From Epibacterium ulvae (lineage in GTDB: Bacteria; Pseudomonadota; Alphaproteobacteria; Rhodobacterales; Rhodobacteraceae), in assembly GCF_900102795.1 (NCBI RefSeq), contig NZ_FMWG01000003.1:62001-126000 (forward strand): a stretch of 64,000 bases of DNA, written 5' to 3'. Of this stretch, positions 9,033 to 19,740 are shown piece by piece. The translations under genes were made by a program, and so were the position numbers. Below the pieces are notes generated by a model. That model had not been told where the DNA came from and ran no database searches. It saw nothing but the letters and a program-made list of their open reading frames with translations. The first letter of the stretch is position 1, and each line of letters starts with the position of its first letter.

Positions 9033-10328
9033 TTACCGGTTTTCGATGTCTACGTAATCACGCAGCCCTTCGCCGGTGTAAAGCTGGCGCGGGCGACCGA
9101 TTTTCATCGCTGGATCTGAGATCATCTCTTTCCACTGCGAAATCCAGCCAACGGTGCGCGACAGCGCAAAGATTGGTGTGAACATCGACGTGGGGAAGCC
9201 CATTGCTTCGAGGATGATGCCAGAATAGAAGTCAACATTCGGGAACAGTTTCTTCTCAACGAAATAAGGATCGTTCAGCGCGGTTTGTTCCAGCTCTTTT
9301 GCGACTTGCAGCAGCGGGTTGTCTTCGACACCCAACAGTTCAAGCACTTCGTCCGCAGATTGCTTCAGCACTTTGGCGCGTGGATCGGTGTTTTTGTAAA
9401 CACGGTGGCCAAAGCCCATCAGACGGAACGGATCGTTCTTGTCTTTGGCACGGGCGATGAATTCAGGAATGCGGTCAACAGTGCCGATTTCCTTGAGCAT
9501 TTCCAGACATGCTTGGTTTGCACCACCATGGGCAGGACCCCAAAGACATGCGATGCCTGCAGCAATACAGGCAAATGGGTTTGCACCAGAAGATGACGCC
9601 AGACGCACGGTTGAGGTAGACGCGTTTTGTTCGTGATCTGCGTGCAGGGTAAAGATGCGATCCATTGCGCGGCTCAGGATCGGGTTTACATTGTACTGTT
9701 CTGCAGGCACCGAGAAGCACATGTGCAGGAAGTTTGATGCATAATCCAGATCATTGCGTGGATACACGAACGGCTGGCCGATCGAATATTTATACGCCAT
9801 CGCGGCAATGGTTGGCAGTTTTGCAATCAGACGGATTGCTGCAACTTCACGCTGCCAAGGGTCTGCAATATCAGTGGAGTCGTGATAGAAGGCAGACATT
9901 GCGCCCACAACACCCACCAATGTTGCCATTGGGTGTGCATCGCGACGGAAACCACGGAAGAAGTTGTGCATTTGCTCATGAACCATCGTGTGGTTGGTCA
10001 CGCGGTTTTCAAAGTCTTCCAGCTGTGTGGCAGATGGCAGTTCACCGTAAAGCAGCAGATAACAAACTTCGAGGTAATGAGATTTTGCAGCCAGCTGATC
10101 GATAGGATAGCCACGGTGTAGAAGTTCACCTTTGCCGCCATCAATGAATGTGATGGTGCTGTCGCAAGACGCTGTAGAGGTAAAGCCAGGATCATAGGTG
10201 AAAACACCTGCCTGAGCATAAAGCTTGCGGATATCGAGAACGTCGGGTCCGGCCGTTGGCGAGAAAATGGGCAGCTCATATTCATTGCCATCTAGGCTGA
10301 GCTTTGCGGTTTTCTGTGTCTCGGTCAT
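9033..10328 (-). CDS. gltA: citrate synthase (type II)
   Basis: First TCA-cycle enzyme, condensing oxaloacetate and acetyl-CoA. The sequence contains [30 protein letters not shown] and [18 protein letters not shown], which hold the catalytic histidines and substrate-binding residues; an expected catalytic Asp follows later in the PNVDFYSG region. 431 residues, the size of the hexameric Gram-negative type. Downstream of gltX on the minus strand with a 128-bp gap containing a TTAA-N7-TTAA site. Confidence 0.96.
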   Translation of the reverse strand: MTETQKTAKLSLDGNEYELPIFSPTAGPDVLDIRKLYAQAGVFTYDPGFTSTASCDSTITFIDGGKGELLHRGYPIDQLAAKSHYLEVCYLLLYGELPSATQLEDFENRVTNHTMVHEQMHNFFRGFRRDAHPMATLVGVVGAMSAFYHDSTDIADPWQREVAAIRLIAKLPTIAAMAYKYSIGQPFVYPRNDLDYASNFLHMCFSVPAEQYNVNPILSRAMDRIFTLHADHEQNASTSTVRLASSSGANPFACIAAGIACLWGPAHGGANQACLEMLKEIGTVDRIPEFIARAKDKNDPFRLMGFGHRVYKNTDPRAKVLKQSADEVLELLGVEDNPLLQVAKELEQTALNDPYFVEKKLFPNVDFYSGIILEAMGFPTSMFTPIFALSRTVGWISQWKEMISDPAMKIGRPRQLYTGEGLRDYVDIENR

Positions 10329-10432
10329 AAATGTCCCTTCCTTTTACGGGGCATGGATAGAATTTAAACTTCAATCCATGCGAGGCACGCCTGCACGTGT
10401 ACTCGCACAGGCGTGGTTGTAGAGAAGCAGAC

Positions 10433-10447
10433 TTAACCGAAAGTTAA
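10433..10447. promoter_or_regulatory. TTAA-N7-TTAA (CtrA-like) site upstream of gltA
   Basis: TTAA at 10433-10436 and TTAA at 10444-10447 are separated by exactly seven bases, matching the full CtrA consensus of alphaproteobacteria. It lies about 105-120 bp upstream of the gltA start. One such match is expected by chance in about 65 kb of random sequence, so the call is tentative. Confidence 0.4.
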
Positions 10448-10456
10448 ACCAAATGG

Positions 10457-11857
10457 TTAGTCTGCTGCGTCGCTGATCCGCGCCAGAGATTCATCCTTCC
10501 CCAGCACCATCATCATATCAAATACCGAAGGCGTTACTGCCCGTCCTGCCAAAGCGGCACGGAGCGGTGCTGCCAGCTTTCCGAACTTAGTCTCATGCGC
10601 GGTTGCAAACGCATTGAGCGCCTCTTCAAGATCGTCACGCGTCCAGCTAACATTTTGCAAATGCGGCGTCAATTCATTCAGTATACCGTCGGATACATTT
10701 GTAAGCGCTTTTGCCGCTTTTTCATCGGGTTGAATGGGGCGGTCAGCCAGCACAAATTCAGCTTTTTGAAGGAGTTCAGGGAAAGTCTTAGCCCGATCCT
10801 TCAGGCAGAACATGGCCTCTTCAAGTTTCGTTGACTTCGTGTCACTCAGCGCCGTTTCTCCTGCAGCTTCAAGATATGAGGTCAGTTCTTGCCGCAGTGC
10901 AGCGTCCTCGGAGATCGCGATATGCTGGCCGCACAGGTTTTCCAGTTTCTTGGTATCAAAACGTGCAGGGCTTTTCCCGATCCCGTCCAGATTAAACCAG
11001 TCTTGCGCCTGAGCGTCCGTAAAAAATTCGTCATCTCCATGGCTCCAGCCCAAACGGGCCAGATAATTGCGCATACCAGCGGCCGGATAGCCCATCACCT
11101 GATACTCTTGTGCGCCCAAAGCACCATGGCGTTTTGACAGCTTTTTACCATCCGATCCGTGGATCAATGGGATATGTGCATAGATGGGCAGATCCCAGCC
11201 CATCGCAGAGTAGATCATCATCTGGCGCGCTGCGTTGTTCAGGTGATCATCGCCCCGGATTACATGAGTCACCCCCATGTCGTAGTCATCAACAACAACT
11301 GCCAGCATATAAACCGGGGTGCCGTCTGAACGCAGCAGGATCATATCATCCAGCTGGGTGTTCTTGATGGTGACGTCGCCCTGAACCTCATCGCGAATAA
11401 TGGTTTCCCCTTCACGCGGAGCCTTAATGCGCACCACATAAGGCGCATCAGGGTAGGTCTCTTGTGCGGCGTCACGCCAAGGCGATTGATACAGCGTTGA
11501 TTTGCCGTCTGCTTTGGCCTGTTCCCGGAAAGCTGCAATTTCATCTTGGGTGGCAAAACACTTATACGCTTTGCCTTCCGCCAAAAGCTGATGCGCAACC
11601 TCTGCGTGGCGGTCAGCGCGTTCAAACTGGGAAATCACATCGCCATCATGATTCAAACCCAGCCAGGCCATGCCCTGCAGAATTGCAGCAGTTGCTTCAG
11701 GGGTGGAACGCTCGCGATCGGTGTCTTCGATGCGCAGCAGGAATTTACCGCCGCGACCGCGCGCATAAAGCCAGTTGAACAAAGCAGTGCGCGCACCGCC
11801 AATATGCAAATAGCCGGTGGGAGAAGGAGCGAAGCGGGTGACGACCGGTTTGGACAT
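10457..11857 (-). CDS. gltX: glutamate--tRNA ligase
   Basis: Class I aminoacyl-tRNA synthetase charging tRNA-Glu (and, in many alphaproteobacteria, tRNA-Gln for later amidation). HIGH region: [25 protein letters not shown]-type loop: KLSKRHGA. 466 residues. The frame runs 51 codons further upstream, but the ATG at 11857 ([15 protein letters not shown]) is directly before the conserved start and has AAGGTAAATC ahead of it. Divergent from comEC, sharing an 84-bp promoter gap. Confidence 0.95.
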   Translation of the reverse strand: MSKPVVTRFAPSPTGYLHIGGARTALFNWLYARGRGGKFLLRIEDTDRERSTPEATAAILQGMAWLGLNHDGDVISQFERADRHAEVAHQLLAEGKAYKCFATQDEIAAFREQAKADGKSTLYQSPWRDAAQETYPDAPYVVRIKAPREGETIIRDEVQGDVTIKNTQLDDMILLRSDGTPVYMLAVVVDDYDMGVTHVIRGDDHLNNAARQMMIYSAMGWDLPIYAHIPLIHGSDGKKLSKRHGALGAQEYQVMGYPAAGMRNYLARLGWSHGDDEFFTDAQAQDWFNLDGIGKSPARFDTKKLENLCGQHIAISEDAALRQELTSYLEAAGETALSDTKSTKLEEAMFCLKDRAKTFPELLQKAEFVLADRPIQPDEKAAKALTNVSDGILNELTPHLQNVSWTRDDLEEALNAFATAHETKFGKLAAPLRAALAGRAVTPSVFDMMMVLGKDESLARISDAAD

Positions 11858-11941
11858 GTGTTGATTTACCTTTTGGAAACCATTGCAGGCGTAGATTTTC
11901 CGCCTGTCTACCGAGCCAGAAGGCAAGGAGCAAGCACAGGG

Positions 11942-13999
11942 ATGCGTGTAGGACCTCTGCAACACGTTGTGGCAAAGATTGATGAGATCTTTGATGCCCA
12001 GCAAGGACATTTGTTTCCCTGGGCGGCGGTTTGTTTTGGCTTTGGCATTTCACTGTTTTTCGCGCTCAGATTTGAACCGGGCCTGTTTTCGTTTCTAGGC
12101 GCGGGTACCCTAGCAGGGGGCGGATATTGGCTATCACGTCATTCCATGGGACGCCGAGCGGTGGGCTGGTTTATTCTGTGCGCAGCACTTGGGTTTTCTG
12201 TGGCGGGGTATCGTGCCCATAGCGTTGCAGCGCCTGTTCTGAAATATCGCTATTATGGCCCGGTCGAAGGACGGTTGATTTCGGTAGATCGCTCCCAAAG
12301 CGATGCTTTGCGCCTGACATTGGATCAAGTTTATCTGCCAAAGCTTGATCCAGAAGACTGGCCCGCAAAGCTACGAATTTCAGCGCGCGCTCTCGATATT
12401 GCGCCGCCCATCGGGGCACGGGTGATGACCACAGCCCATCTTTCACCACCACAAGGCCCGGTTGAACCCGGAGGATTTGATTTTCGTCGCCACGTCTGGT
12501 TTCAGAAAATCGGCGCGGTTGGCTATACGCGCGTGCCCGTCCTGCTTGCTGCAAGGCCAAGCCGGGATCTGTGGATCAATCGTTTGCGCGCTAAGATTTC
12601 AGGCAATCTACAACACCGCTATCCGGGGCAGACCGGTGCAGTTGCCACAGCAATTTTGACGGGAGATCGCAGTGGGATCAATCAAGAGACCTTGAACAGC
12701 CTGCGGGCCAGCAACCTTGCGCATCTTCTGGCCATTTCTGGGCTTCATATGGGATTGCTTTCGGGCATTATATTTACGGGCGCGCGGTTTGGGCTGGTGG
12801 CCTTGAACCTGATGTTGCACCTGTCTTTGAATGCCAAATCGATTGCCGCCGCCTTAGCGCTTGTTGCGGCAACGGGATATCTTTTGATTTCAGGCGGCAA
12901 TGTTGCCACAGAACGGGCCTATATTATGACGGCTGTGATTTTGATCGCGGTGCTGTTGCAAAGTCGTGCACTCACGCTCAGAGCGGTTGCGATTGCAGCG
13001 TTGATTGTTTTGGCTCATCGACCCGAAAGCCTGCTAAGCCCCGGGTTTCAGATGAGCTTTGCCGCAACCACTGCCCTGGTTGCGGTTTTTGCGGCCCTGC
13101 GTCATCTGCCGCGTTGGCATTGGCCCAATTGGCTCCGGCCTGTGGTGGCGCTTGTGATCTCATCAGCGATTGCGGGTCTTGCGACGGCACCGATTGGGGC
13201 TGCGCATTTTAACACGCTCTCACAAGTCGGGTTGGTCGCAAATCTTCTTGCTGTTCCTGTCATGGGCAGTCTGGTGATGCCTGCAGCCGCACTTGCCGCT
13301 GTTTTGACACCACTTGGATTGGAGCACTGGCCGCTTGACGTGATGAGCTGGGGGCTCAATTGGATATTAAACGTCGCCGAGACCATTGCGGAAATTCCTT
13401 TTGCACAACGAACAATTCTACAGCCGCCAAACATGGTCCTTCCCATAATCTGCATGGGCGCGTTGTTTGTCATACTTTGGCAGGGCAGGGCGCGTTGGTT
13501 CGGGCTAGCCGGGGTTATTATCGGTCTCACACTCTGGAGCGCGGCCGCGCGGCCGGCTTTATTGATCGCAAGCGATGGCGCTTTGATTGGTTTGCAAACG
13601 CCAGAAGGTCGCGCTCTGTCGCGGGCGCGCGGGGCCGGATTTACCGCCCGTGTTTGGCTTGAAAACGATGGTGCCCCCCAAACGCAAGCCTTTGCCGCAG
13701 CGCGTTGGCCGCAAGAGGCTGTCCAGTTGGGCGGTGTCACAGTGATATCTGTGGCGGGGAAGCGGGCTGCTGCTGAAATTCAGTCCTGTGATCCAAATGA
13801 GGTTATCATCGCCAACTTACACACCGTAGTAAATGGCGGTTGTTTGATTTTAGATCCCAAAACGCTTGCCCCGCACGGGGCTGTTTCTGTCACAAAAAAG
13901 GGCGCTGTGCAGACTGCACGCGCCCAAACCGGTCTTAGATTGTGGTCTCCACCAGCCTGGCAAAAAACCGTGTCTTTGCAATGGCCAGAGCCGCGCTAA
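11942..13999 (+). CDS. comEC: ComEC/Rec2 family competence protein
   Basis: Polytopic inner-membrane protein of the DNA-uptake channel family. It shows an N-terminal membrane pair, a soluble OB-like region (roughly residues 85-200), the competence-domain hallmark [20 protein letters not shown], about eight further membrane spans and a C-terminal soluble region of about 120 residues. A full metallo-beta-lactamase domain with its HXHXDH motif is not visible, as in many alphaproteobacterial members. About 685 residues. I chose ATG 11942 ([10 protein letters not shown]); a longer frame overlaps gltX antisense. Convergent with lexA, 5 bp between stops. Confidence 0.88.
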   Translation: MRVGPLQHVVAKIDEIFDAQQGHLFPWAAVCFGFGISLFFALRFEPGLFSFLGAGTLAGGGYWLSRHSMGRRAVGWFILCAALGFSVAGYRAHSVAAPVLKYRYYGPVEGRLISVDRSQSDALRLTLDQVYLPKLDPEDWPAKLRISARALDIAPPIGARVMTTAHLSPPQGPVEPGGFDFRRHVWFQKIGAVGYTRVPVLLAARPSRDLWINRLRAKISGNLQHRYPGQTGAVATAILTGDRSGINQETLNSLRASNLAHLLAISGLHMGLLSGIIFTGARFGLVALNLMLHLSLNAKSIAAALALVAATGYLLISGGNVATERAYIMTAVILIAVLLQSRALTLRAVAIAALIVLAHRPESLLSPGFQMSFAATTALVAVFAALRHLPRWHWPNWLRPVVALVISSAIAGLATAPIGAAHFNTLSQVGLVANLLAVPVMGSLVMPAAALAAVLTPLGLEHWPLDVMSWGLNWILNVAETIAEIPFAQRTILQPPNMVLPIICMGALFVILWQGRARWFGLAGVIIGLTLWSAAARPALLIASDGALIGLQTPEGRALSRARGAGFTARVWLENDGAPQTQAFAAARWPQEAVQLGGVTVISVAGKRAAAEIQSCDPNEVIIANLHTVVNGGCLILDPKTLAPHGAVSVTKKGAVQTARAQTGLRLWSPPAWQKTVSLQWPEPR

Positions 14000-14004
14000 A
14001 CCTA

Positions 14005-14691
14005 TTAATAACTGCGGATCAATCCAACCAATTTTCCCTGAACCTGAACCAGGCTTGCCGGATATTCACGCGGTTCATAATTGGGGTTTTCAGCCTCTAG
14101 TGTGATCCGGTTGCCGGATTTATAGATACGTTTCAACGTGGCTTCTTGCCCTTCGACCAGGGCCACAACAATTTCGCCATTGTCTGCGGTTGCGCATTCA
14201 CGGATTACAACAACATCGCCGTCATTGATGCCCGCGTTGATCATTGAATCGCCTTTGACCTCAAGCGCGAAATGCTGCCCGGCAGACGACAGCATTGCGG
14301 TTGGCACTGCCACCTGATGCGACACCTGGCTGATCGCTTCGATTGGCACACCAGCTGCAATCCGCCCCATAACCGGAAGCTCCATCGCGCCGATCATTTC
14401 CACTGGTGGCGCAGATTTCTTACCCCCTTGGATCACTTCGGGAGAGAAATCGGGTTGATCAGACGCCGCCATCATATTTTCAGGCAAGCGGACAATTTCG
14501 ATCGCACGCGCACGATGGGCAAGACGGCGGATAAAGCCGCGCTCTTCCAAAGCGGTGATCAACCGGTGAATGCCAGATTTTGACCGCAAATCCAGCGCGG
14601 TCTTCATTTCATCAAAGCTGGGTGGAACCCCATCCTGCTGCAGACGCTTGTGAATGAATTCCAACAATGCCAACTGCTTTTTCGTAAGCAT
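14005..14691 (-). CDS. lexA: LexA repressor
   Basis: SOS-response repressor that self-cleaves when RecA is activated. N-terminal winged helix (residues 1-65, [15 protein letters not shown] and [16 protein letters not shown]), linker, then an S24-type peptidase domain with the Ala-Gly cleavage site at A113-G114 (GRIAAG), nucleophile S149 (KGDSM) and K187 (ATLKRIY). 228 residues. ATG 14691 is preceded by GAGGCAG; the longer frame would overlap the LexA boxes. Its own promoter, in the 152-bp gap after moeA, has two LexA boxes and so is autoregulated. Confidence 0.97.
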   Translation of the reverse strand: MLTKKQLALLEFIHKRLQQDGVPPSFDEMKTALDLRSKSGIHRLITALEERGFIRRLAHRARAIEIVRLPENMMAASDQPDFSPEVIQGGKKSAPPVEMIGAMELPVMGRIAAGVPIEAISQVSHQVAVPTAMLSSAGQHFALEVKGDSMINAGINDGDVVVIRECATADNGEIVVALVEGQEATLKRIYKSGNRITLEAENPNYEPREYPASLVQVQGKLVGLIRSY

Positions 14692-14722
14692 ATCTGCCTC
14701 TCTTTTGGGGTCGTTTTCTTTT

Positions 14723-14737
14723 GTTCTAGACATGTTC
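14723..14737. promoter_or_regulatory. LexA (SOS) box 1
   Basis: GTTC (14723-14726), seven bases, GTTC (14734-14737): the direct-repeat SOS box of alphaproteobacteria, 32 bp upstream of the lexA start codon. Confidence 0.9.
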
Positions 14738-14801
14738 CCGTTTTGTGTCAATCCGCGTGTTGGCCAGAACAAAAGGCGATTCAAAATGCAACATACACTT
14801 T

Positions 14802-14816
14802 GAACAGATCATGAAC
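14802..14816. promoter_or_regulatory. LexA (SOS) box 2
   Basis: GAAC (14802-14805), seven bases, GAAC (14813-14816), the same box in the opposite orientation, about 110 bp upstream of lexA and just beyond the moeA stop codon. Confidence 0.8.
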
Positions 14817-14843
14817 AGCTTACCAAGGTGTAAACAAATCGTG

Positions 14844-16013
14844 CTAAAGTTGAATAAAATCCACACTTTCATCAGAGTCGCGAGCGTGGTCATTTGGGGG
14901 GCGGATCAATAGGGCATTTGCCTGCGCCAGAACCGATAACAGCGAACTGTCCTGCCGTTCAAAAGCGGTAATTTGGCCATCTTCAAAGCGTGCGCGCATA
15001 TAATGCATGCGTGGTCCATTGGCAGATAAAGGTGCTGCAAGCCTGGCCTGTTGTACTGCAGGTTTATGGGAAAGCCCCAGCATTATGCGCACCATTGGTG
15101 CAAGAAATACATGCCCGCACACCATCGCCGAGACAGGATTACCCGGCAGGCCAACCATTGCAGAAGCGCCCATACGACCCGCCATCAAAGGTTTGCCGGG
15201 GCGCATTGCGACTTTGTAGAATGATTGCTCCATGCCCATTTTCGCGGCTACCGGCGCGACAAGATCGTGATCGCCAACCGAGGCCCCTCCGATTGTAACA
15301 ATCAAATCAGCCCCTTTTGCGAGATCAAAAGCGGCTGTAAGCGCGGGTATTGTGTCGCGCGCAATTGGAAGAATCCGGGCTTTGGCACCGAGATCGTCCA
15401 GAAGGGCTTTCAAACCAAAGGTGTTTGACGCGATGATTTGATCTGGACCCGGCGTGTCGCCGGGCATCACCAGTTCATCTCCGGTGGAAATAAGGGCGAT
15501 ATCCGGGCGTTTACGAACGGGCACTGTCGCAATGTTCATGGATGCCAACAGCGCAATATCCGCCGAGCCCAACACACGCGGCGCAGTCACAACTTCACCG
15601 GCGATGAAATCACCACCAGCAGGGCGAATATTGTCGTTATCACCGGGCGGATCAGTGATTGTAATCAGATCACCGGAGCGGCTGACATCTTCCTGAATGA
15701 CAACAAAGCTTGCGCCCTCAGGAACGGGAGCACCGGTGAAAATACGCACTGCCTGACCGGCGCCCACACGTCCCTGAAAGCCGTGACCTGCAGCTGATTC
15801 ACCGATGACCTTGAACATCGCGTGGCGTTCGACCTCTGCTTTGTTTACGGCATAGCCATCCATGGCTGACGCTGAAAATGGGGGCTGAGTACGACGCGCT
15901 TTTAAATCACGTGCAAGCACACGCCCCGCGGCCTGAACCAAAGGAACCTCTTCGATCTCCGTGGTTGAGATCAAAGAAAGGAGATTATCAAGCGCTTCAG
16001 AAACTGGGATCAT
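14844..16013 (-). CDS. moeA: molybdopterin molybdenumtransferase MoeA
   Basis: Inserts molybdate into adenylylated molybdopterin in molybdenum cofactor synthesis. Domain order is as usual: N-terminal MoeA region (PPFSASAMDGYAV), the MoCF-biosynthesis domain with STGDELV and TIGGASVGDHD, and the C-terminal beta-barrel (MRPGKPLMAG, GLPGNPVSAM). 389 residues. Its ATG abuts the moaC stop with no gap, so it is translated from the trp-moa transcript. Confidence 0.96.
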   Translation of the reverse strand: MIPVSEALDNLLSLISTTEIEEVPLVQAAGRVLARDLKARRTQPPFSASAMDGYAVNKAEVERHAMFKVIGESAAGHGFQGRVGAGQAVRIFTGAPVPEGASFVVIQEDVSRSGDLITITDPPGDNDNIRPAGGDFIAGEVVTAPRVLGSADIALLASMNIATVPVRKRPDIALISTGDELVMPGDTPGPDQIIASNTFGLKALLDDLGAKARILPIARDTIPALTAAFDLAKGADLIVTIGGASVGDHDLVAPVAAKMGMEQSFYKVAMRPGKPLMAGRMGASAMVGLPGNPVSAMVCGHVFLAPMVRIMLGLSHKPAVQQARLAAPLSANGPRMHYMRARFEDGQITAFERQDSSLLSVLAQANALLIRPPNDHARDSDESVDFIQL

Positions 16014-16484
16014 TTACGCCTCGTAGCGGCCAGATTTCCCGCCATCTTTCAAAATGACGCGGATGCCACCAATCTCCATCGCCTTATCAACCGCTTTGGC
16101 CATGTCATAAACGGTCAGAGCTGCGGTAGAGACCGCGGTGAGCGCTTCCATCTCTACCCCTGTTTGACCCGTTGTTTTAACCGTCGCTTCAATGTTCACA
16201 CCGGGCAGATCAGGATCAAGTGTGAGTTCAACCGCAACCTTTGTCACCGGGAGAGGGTGGCACAGCGGAATAAGGTCTGGCGTTTTTTTAGCTCCCATAA
16301 TTCCAGCCAACCGCGCGATGCCAAGAACATCACCTTTTTTGGCGCGACCTTCTGAAATGATTTCAAAGGTTTCCGCAGCCATTTTGATATGGCCTGCGGC
16401 GGTTGCGATCCGTGACGTGACAGCTTTTTCCGACACATCGACCATATGGGCATCGCCCTTTTTATCAAAATGGCTGAGGCTCAT
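16014..16484 (-). CDS. moaC: cyclic pyranopterin monophosphate synthase MoaC
   Basis: Converts the MoaA product to cPMP, the first committed intermediate of molybdenum cofactor. Conserved MoaC blocks are present: [32 protein letters not shown] and KDGGKSG, the last with catalytic Asp-Lys. 156 residues. It lies 6 bp after trpC and directly abuts moeA. No moaA, moaB or moaD/E are in the window. Confidence 0.96.
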   Translation of the reverse strand: MSLSHFDKKGDAHMVDVSEKAVTSRIATAAGHIKMAAETFEIISEGRAKKGDVLGIARLAGIMGAKKTPDLIPLCHPLPVTKVAVELTLDPDLPGVNIEATVKTTGQTGVEMEALTAVSTAALTVYDMAKAVDKAMEIGGIRVILKDGGKSGRYEA

Positions 16485-16490
16485 GGGGTA

Positions 16491-17300
16491 TCAGACTCCG
16501 GGACGTGCGGGGTTGGCCAAAAGGGTTTTTGTCGCAGCAGCCACGTCTTGCTGACGCATCAGGCTTTCCCCGATCAGGAAGGTGCGTGCGCCGTACCTCG
16601 ACATATCGGCCAGATCCTCGGGGGTAAACAAGCCGCTTTCACAGACAATCGTGCGATCTGCAGGAACATTTTTAGACAGGATGCGCGTGGTATCCAGCGT
16701 GGTGTCAAAGGTTTTCAGATTGCGATTGTTGATACCCATCAGGGGCGATTTCAACAGACAGGCGCGCTCTAGCTCTTCGGCGTCGTGCACCTCCAGCAAA
16801 ACATCCATGCCCCAATCAAACGCACATTGTTCAAGTTCTGCCGCCTGTGCATCCGAAACAGACGCCAGAATGATCAGAATACAGTCAGCCCCCAAAGCCC
16901 GTGCTTCGGCCACCTGATAGGGATCATACATAAAATCCTTGCGCAAAGCGGGCAGATCGCAGGCCTCACGGGCTTCGGTCAGGAAGGATTTTGCGCCCTG
17001 AAAACTGGGTGTGTCTGTGAGAACAGACAGGCACGTCGCGCCCCCAGCCCGATAGGCACGGGCAAGATCGCCGGGATGAAAGTCTTCCCGGATCAGGCCT
17101 TTGGAGGGGCTGGCTTTTTTGATTTCTGCAATCAAACCATAGCCTTCGCGGTTGGCCTTCATCAGATTGTCTGCAAATCCACGCACAGGCGATGCAGCGC
17201 GTGCTTCAGCCTCAACCTCAGACAGGGGTTTGGCGGCCTTATCAGCGGCGACCTCTTCCAGTTTATAGGCTTTGATTTTGTCGAGCACGTTTTGCGTCAT
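16491..17300 (-). CDS. trpC: indole-3-glycerol phosphate synthase
   Basis: Fourth step of tryptophan synthesis, closing the indole ring of CdRP. The (beta/alpha)8 barrel signatures are visible: [12 protein letters not shown] (catalytic Lys), [22 protein letters not shown] and [10 protein letters not shown]. 269 residues, monofunctional (no fused TrpF). It follows ung by 13 bp on the minus strand and precedes moaC. Confidence 0.96.
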   Translation of the reverse strand: MTQNVLDKIKAYKLEEVAADKAAKPLSEVEAEARAASPVRGFADNLMKANREGYGLIAEIKKASPSKGLIREDFHPGDLARAYRAGGATCLSVLTDTPSFQGAKSFLTEAREACDLPALRKDFMYDPYQVAEARALGADCILIILASVSDAQAAELEQCAFDWGMDVLLEVHDAEELERACLLKSPLMGINNRNLKTFDTTLDTTRILSKNVPADRTIVCESGLFTPEDLADMSRYGARTFLIGESLMRQQDVAAATKTLLANPARPGV

Positions 17301-17313
17301 CTCTGCGCTTTCT

Positions 17314-17967
17314 TTATCTGATCCAATCGATGGGCGGTTCGCCCATGTGGGTAAGCCAGTCGTTCACCTTTGAAAAGGGGCGTGAGCCGAAAAAGCCACG
17401 ACGCGCAGAGAGAGGTGAGGGATGCGCTGACTTTAGGATGAGGTGATCTGCGGGCTGGATGTGCTTTTCAAGTGCTTGCGCAGCATTGCCCCAAAGCACA
17501 AAAGCCGTTGGGGTTTCTGAGACTTCCGTAAGCACCTGATGCACCAGTTTGGACCAGCCAAGCGATTTATGCGCATTTGCCTCACCCTCAGGAACCGAAA
17601 GCGATGTATTGAGCAGCAACACGCCTTGCCGCGCCCAATTTCGCAGATCCCCTGTCGCAGGTGTTTCACCCAGGTCGTCTTGTAACTCTTTGAAAATATT
17701 ATTTAACGATCGTGGCAAAGGGCGCACATCCGGTTCAACAGAAAAGGCAAGCCCATGTGCATGGCCCGGTGTTGGATAGGGGTCTTGCCCCAAGATCACA
17801 ACGCGCGTCTGAGCCGGCGCTGTAAAAGATAGGGCTGCAAATCTCTGCTCTGCTGGTGGCAAGATCTGACGTTCTTCAGCACTCAGACGGGCCGCGATCT
17901 GCGGCCAATCTGTTTGAAAGAATGATAAATGCGCCCAGGCCTGAGGAGGAGAAATTTCAGACGTCAT
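17314..17967 (-). CDS. ung: uracil-DNA glycosylase (family 1)
   Basis: Removes uracil from DNA in base-excision repair. It has the water-activating motif as LGQDPYP (Pro in place of the usual His of GQDPYH, catalytic Asp kept), LLLNTSLSV, and the C-terminal HPSPLS loop with the catalytic His. 217 residues. Its ATG overlaps the trpD stop by four bases (ATGA on the minus strand), so this repair gene is coupled into the trp operon. Confidence 0.9.
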   Translation of the reverse strand: MTSEISPPQAWAHLSFFQTDWPQIAARLSAEERQILPPAEQRFAALSFTAPAQTRVVILGQDPYPTPGHAHGLAFSVEPDVRPLPRSLNNIFKELQDDLGETPATGDLRNWARQGVLLLNTSLSVPEGEANAHKSLGWSKLVHQVLTEVSETPTAFVLWGNAAQALEKHIQPADHLILKSAHPSPLSARRGFFGSRPFSKVNDWLTHMGEPPIDWIR

Positions 17968-18986
17968 GCCGCAGCTGAAGTGAGCTGCGCAAGCCCCGAA
18001 AGCTTACTTTGCGCCGCCCCGCTATCGATACTTTCCCTTGCCATTTCAACGCCTTCGGTCAGTGTGTTGACCTTATCTGCAATCATAAGGGCAGCCGCTG
18101 AATTTAAAAGAACCGCGTCACGATAGGCCCCTTGTGCACCATCTAATAGTGCGCGCAGTGCAGCTGCGTTATATTCTGGCGTACCGCCAACCGTTTCTTC
18201 GAAGGGGTGGACAGGCAAGCCTGCGTCTTCGGGGTGCACTTCAAATTCATGTACTGTACCATCCGTTTCAAGTGCGGCAACAAAGCTGGACCCGGTGATG
18301 GTCAACTCGTCCGTTCCATCAGAACCATGAACAAGCCAAGCGCGTTCTGATCCAAGCTTACCCAAGGTTTCAGCCATAGGGCGGATTAAATCGCGCGAAA
18401 ACGCGCCGGTAATCTGACGTTTTGCGCCGGCGGGGTTCGTCAATGGCCCAAGGATATTGAAAATGGTGCGTGTGCCAAGTTCCAGCCGCGTTGGCATCAC
18501 GTGTTTAATCGCTGGATGGTGCATTGGTGCCATCATAAAACCTACGCCGCAGGTTTCTAACGCTTGCTCAACGACCTCTGCGCCGACCATCACATTAATA
18601 CCCAGCTCGCTCTGCACATCCGCAGTACCAGATTTAGAGCTGGCTTTGCGATTGCCATGTTTCGCAACGGGGACGCCTGCGCCGGCAACCGTGAAAATTG
18701 ATGCGGTTGAAATATTCAGCGTGTGCTTGCCGGATCCACCGGTGCCGACAATATCGATCACGCCTTCAGGTGCTTTCACAGGCACACATTTTGCGCGCAT
18801 CACTGCAGCGGCCGCAGCGTATTCATCAACGGTTTCACCCCGCACCCGCAGCGCCATGAGAAACCCGCCAATCTGGCTAGGCGTGGCGTTGCCCTCGAAC
18901 AACTCGTTAAAGGCGCTTTCGGCTTCTTCACGGGTAAGAGGGCGTTCAGCAGAAATCCCGATGAGTGGCTTTAAAATTTCGCTCAT
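17964..18986 (-). CDS. trpD: anthranilate phosphoribosyltransferase
   Basis: Second step of tryptophan synthesis, joining anthranilate to PRPP. The PRPP-binding loop is visible as [18 protein letters not shown], followed by [16 protein letters not shown] and the [11 protein letters not shown] block. 340 residues, monofunctional. Four-base overlaps join it to trpG upstream and ung downstream. Confidence 0.96.
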   Translation of the reverse strand: MSEILKPLIGISAERPLTREEAESAFNELFEGNATPSQIGGFLMALRVRGETVDEYAAAAAVMRAKCVPVKAPEGVIDIVGTGGSGKHTLNISTASIFTVAGAGVPVAKHGNRKASSKSGTADVQSELGINVMVGAEVVEQALETCGVGFMMAPMHHPAIKHVMPTRLELGTRTIFNILGPLTNPAGAKRQITGAFSRDLIRPMAETLGKLGSERAWLVHGSDGTDELTITGSSFVAALETDGTVHEFEVHPEDAGLPVHPFEETVGGTPEYNAAALRALLDGAQGAYRDAVLLNSAAALMIADKVNTLTEGVEMARESIDSGAAQSKLSGLAQLTSAAA

Positions 18987-19564
18987 GCCGGGACTTTCAT
19001 TTCATTCAGGAAATTCTGCAGCAGGGCATGGCCATGTTCTGAGGCGATGGATTCCGGATGAAACTGCACGCCATGAATGGGCAGCTCACGGTGTTGCAGC
19101 CCCATGATGGTGCCATCTTCCAGCTCCGCTGTGATTTCCAGACATTCTGGAAGGGTCTCACGTTCAACAACCAGCGAATGATATCGTGTGGCTTCAAATG
19201 GGGTCGGAAGACCCGCAAACAGGCCTTTGTCTTTGTGATGCATTGTCCCCATTTTGCCGTGCACGATCTCGTGGCAGCGAATGACCTTCCCGCCAAATGC
19301 CTGACCAATGCTTTGATGTCCAAGACACACGCCCATCAAGGGTGTTCGCGTTTCGCGGGCTGCTTCAACCATCGCAAGGCAGATACCGGCATCATCTGGG
19401 GTACAAGGCCCGGGTGACAGCAGAATGCCGGCAGGGTTCATCGCCATCGCGTCTTGCACGTTCAGGGCATCATTACGATGCACTTCAATATCCGCGCCAA
19501 GTGAGCCCAGATAGTGCACCAGATTATAAGTAAAGCTATCATAGTTGTCGATTAGCAGCAGCAT
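18983..19564 (-). CDS. trpG: anthranilate synthase component II (glutamine amidotransferase)
   Basis: Provides ammonia from glutamine to TrpE. The class I amidotransferase triad is visible: Cys in [10 protein letters not shown], and His and Glu in GVQFHPESI. 193 residues from the ATG at 19564 ([15 protein letters not shown]), the standard TrpG start; an upstream extension is not supported. First gene of the trpGD-ung-trpC-moaC-moeA run; trpE is 8 kb away. Confidence 0.95.
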   Translation of the reverse strand: MLLLIDNYDSFTYNLVHYLGSLGADIEVHRNDALNVQDAMAMNPAGILLSPGPCTPDDAGICLAMVEAARETRTPLMGVCLGHQSIGQAFGGKVIRCHEIVHGKMGTMHHKDKGLFAGLPTPFEATRYHSLVVERETLPECLEITAELEDGTIMGLQHRELPIHGVQFHPESIASEHGHALLQNFLNEMKVPA

Positions 19565-19740
19565 GGTTTGCAGTCTCGTTTTGGACTGGCGGGGCAGGGG
19601 CCCGCCACGGTATAGTGGTTGCAACATACATGTTCAGGGATGTGGGGCAGCGTCAAGAGGGGTTTGCCACAGGCAAACAACGACTTGCCTAATTCGGCAC
19701 TTTGAACAAAGAAGATGGTACAAAGAGAGGCACGACAGCT

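Noticed and set aside
10386-10415. Inverted repeat CACGCCTG / CAGGCGTG after gltX as a terminator
   Set aside because: No T-run on either strand; it may be leader structure of gltA, but nothing decides this.
11546-11941. Long upstream extension of comEC
   Set aside because: It is antisense to gltX coding sequence; a membrane start follows at 11942.
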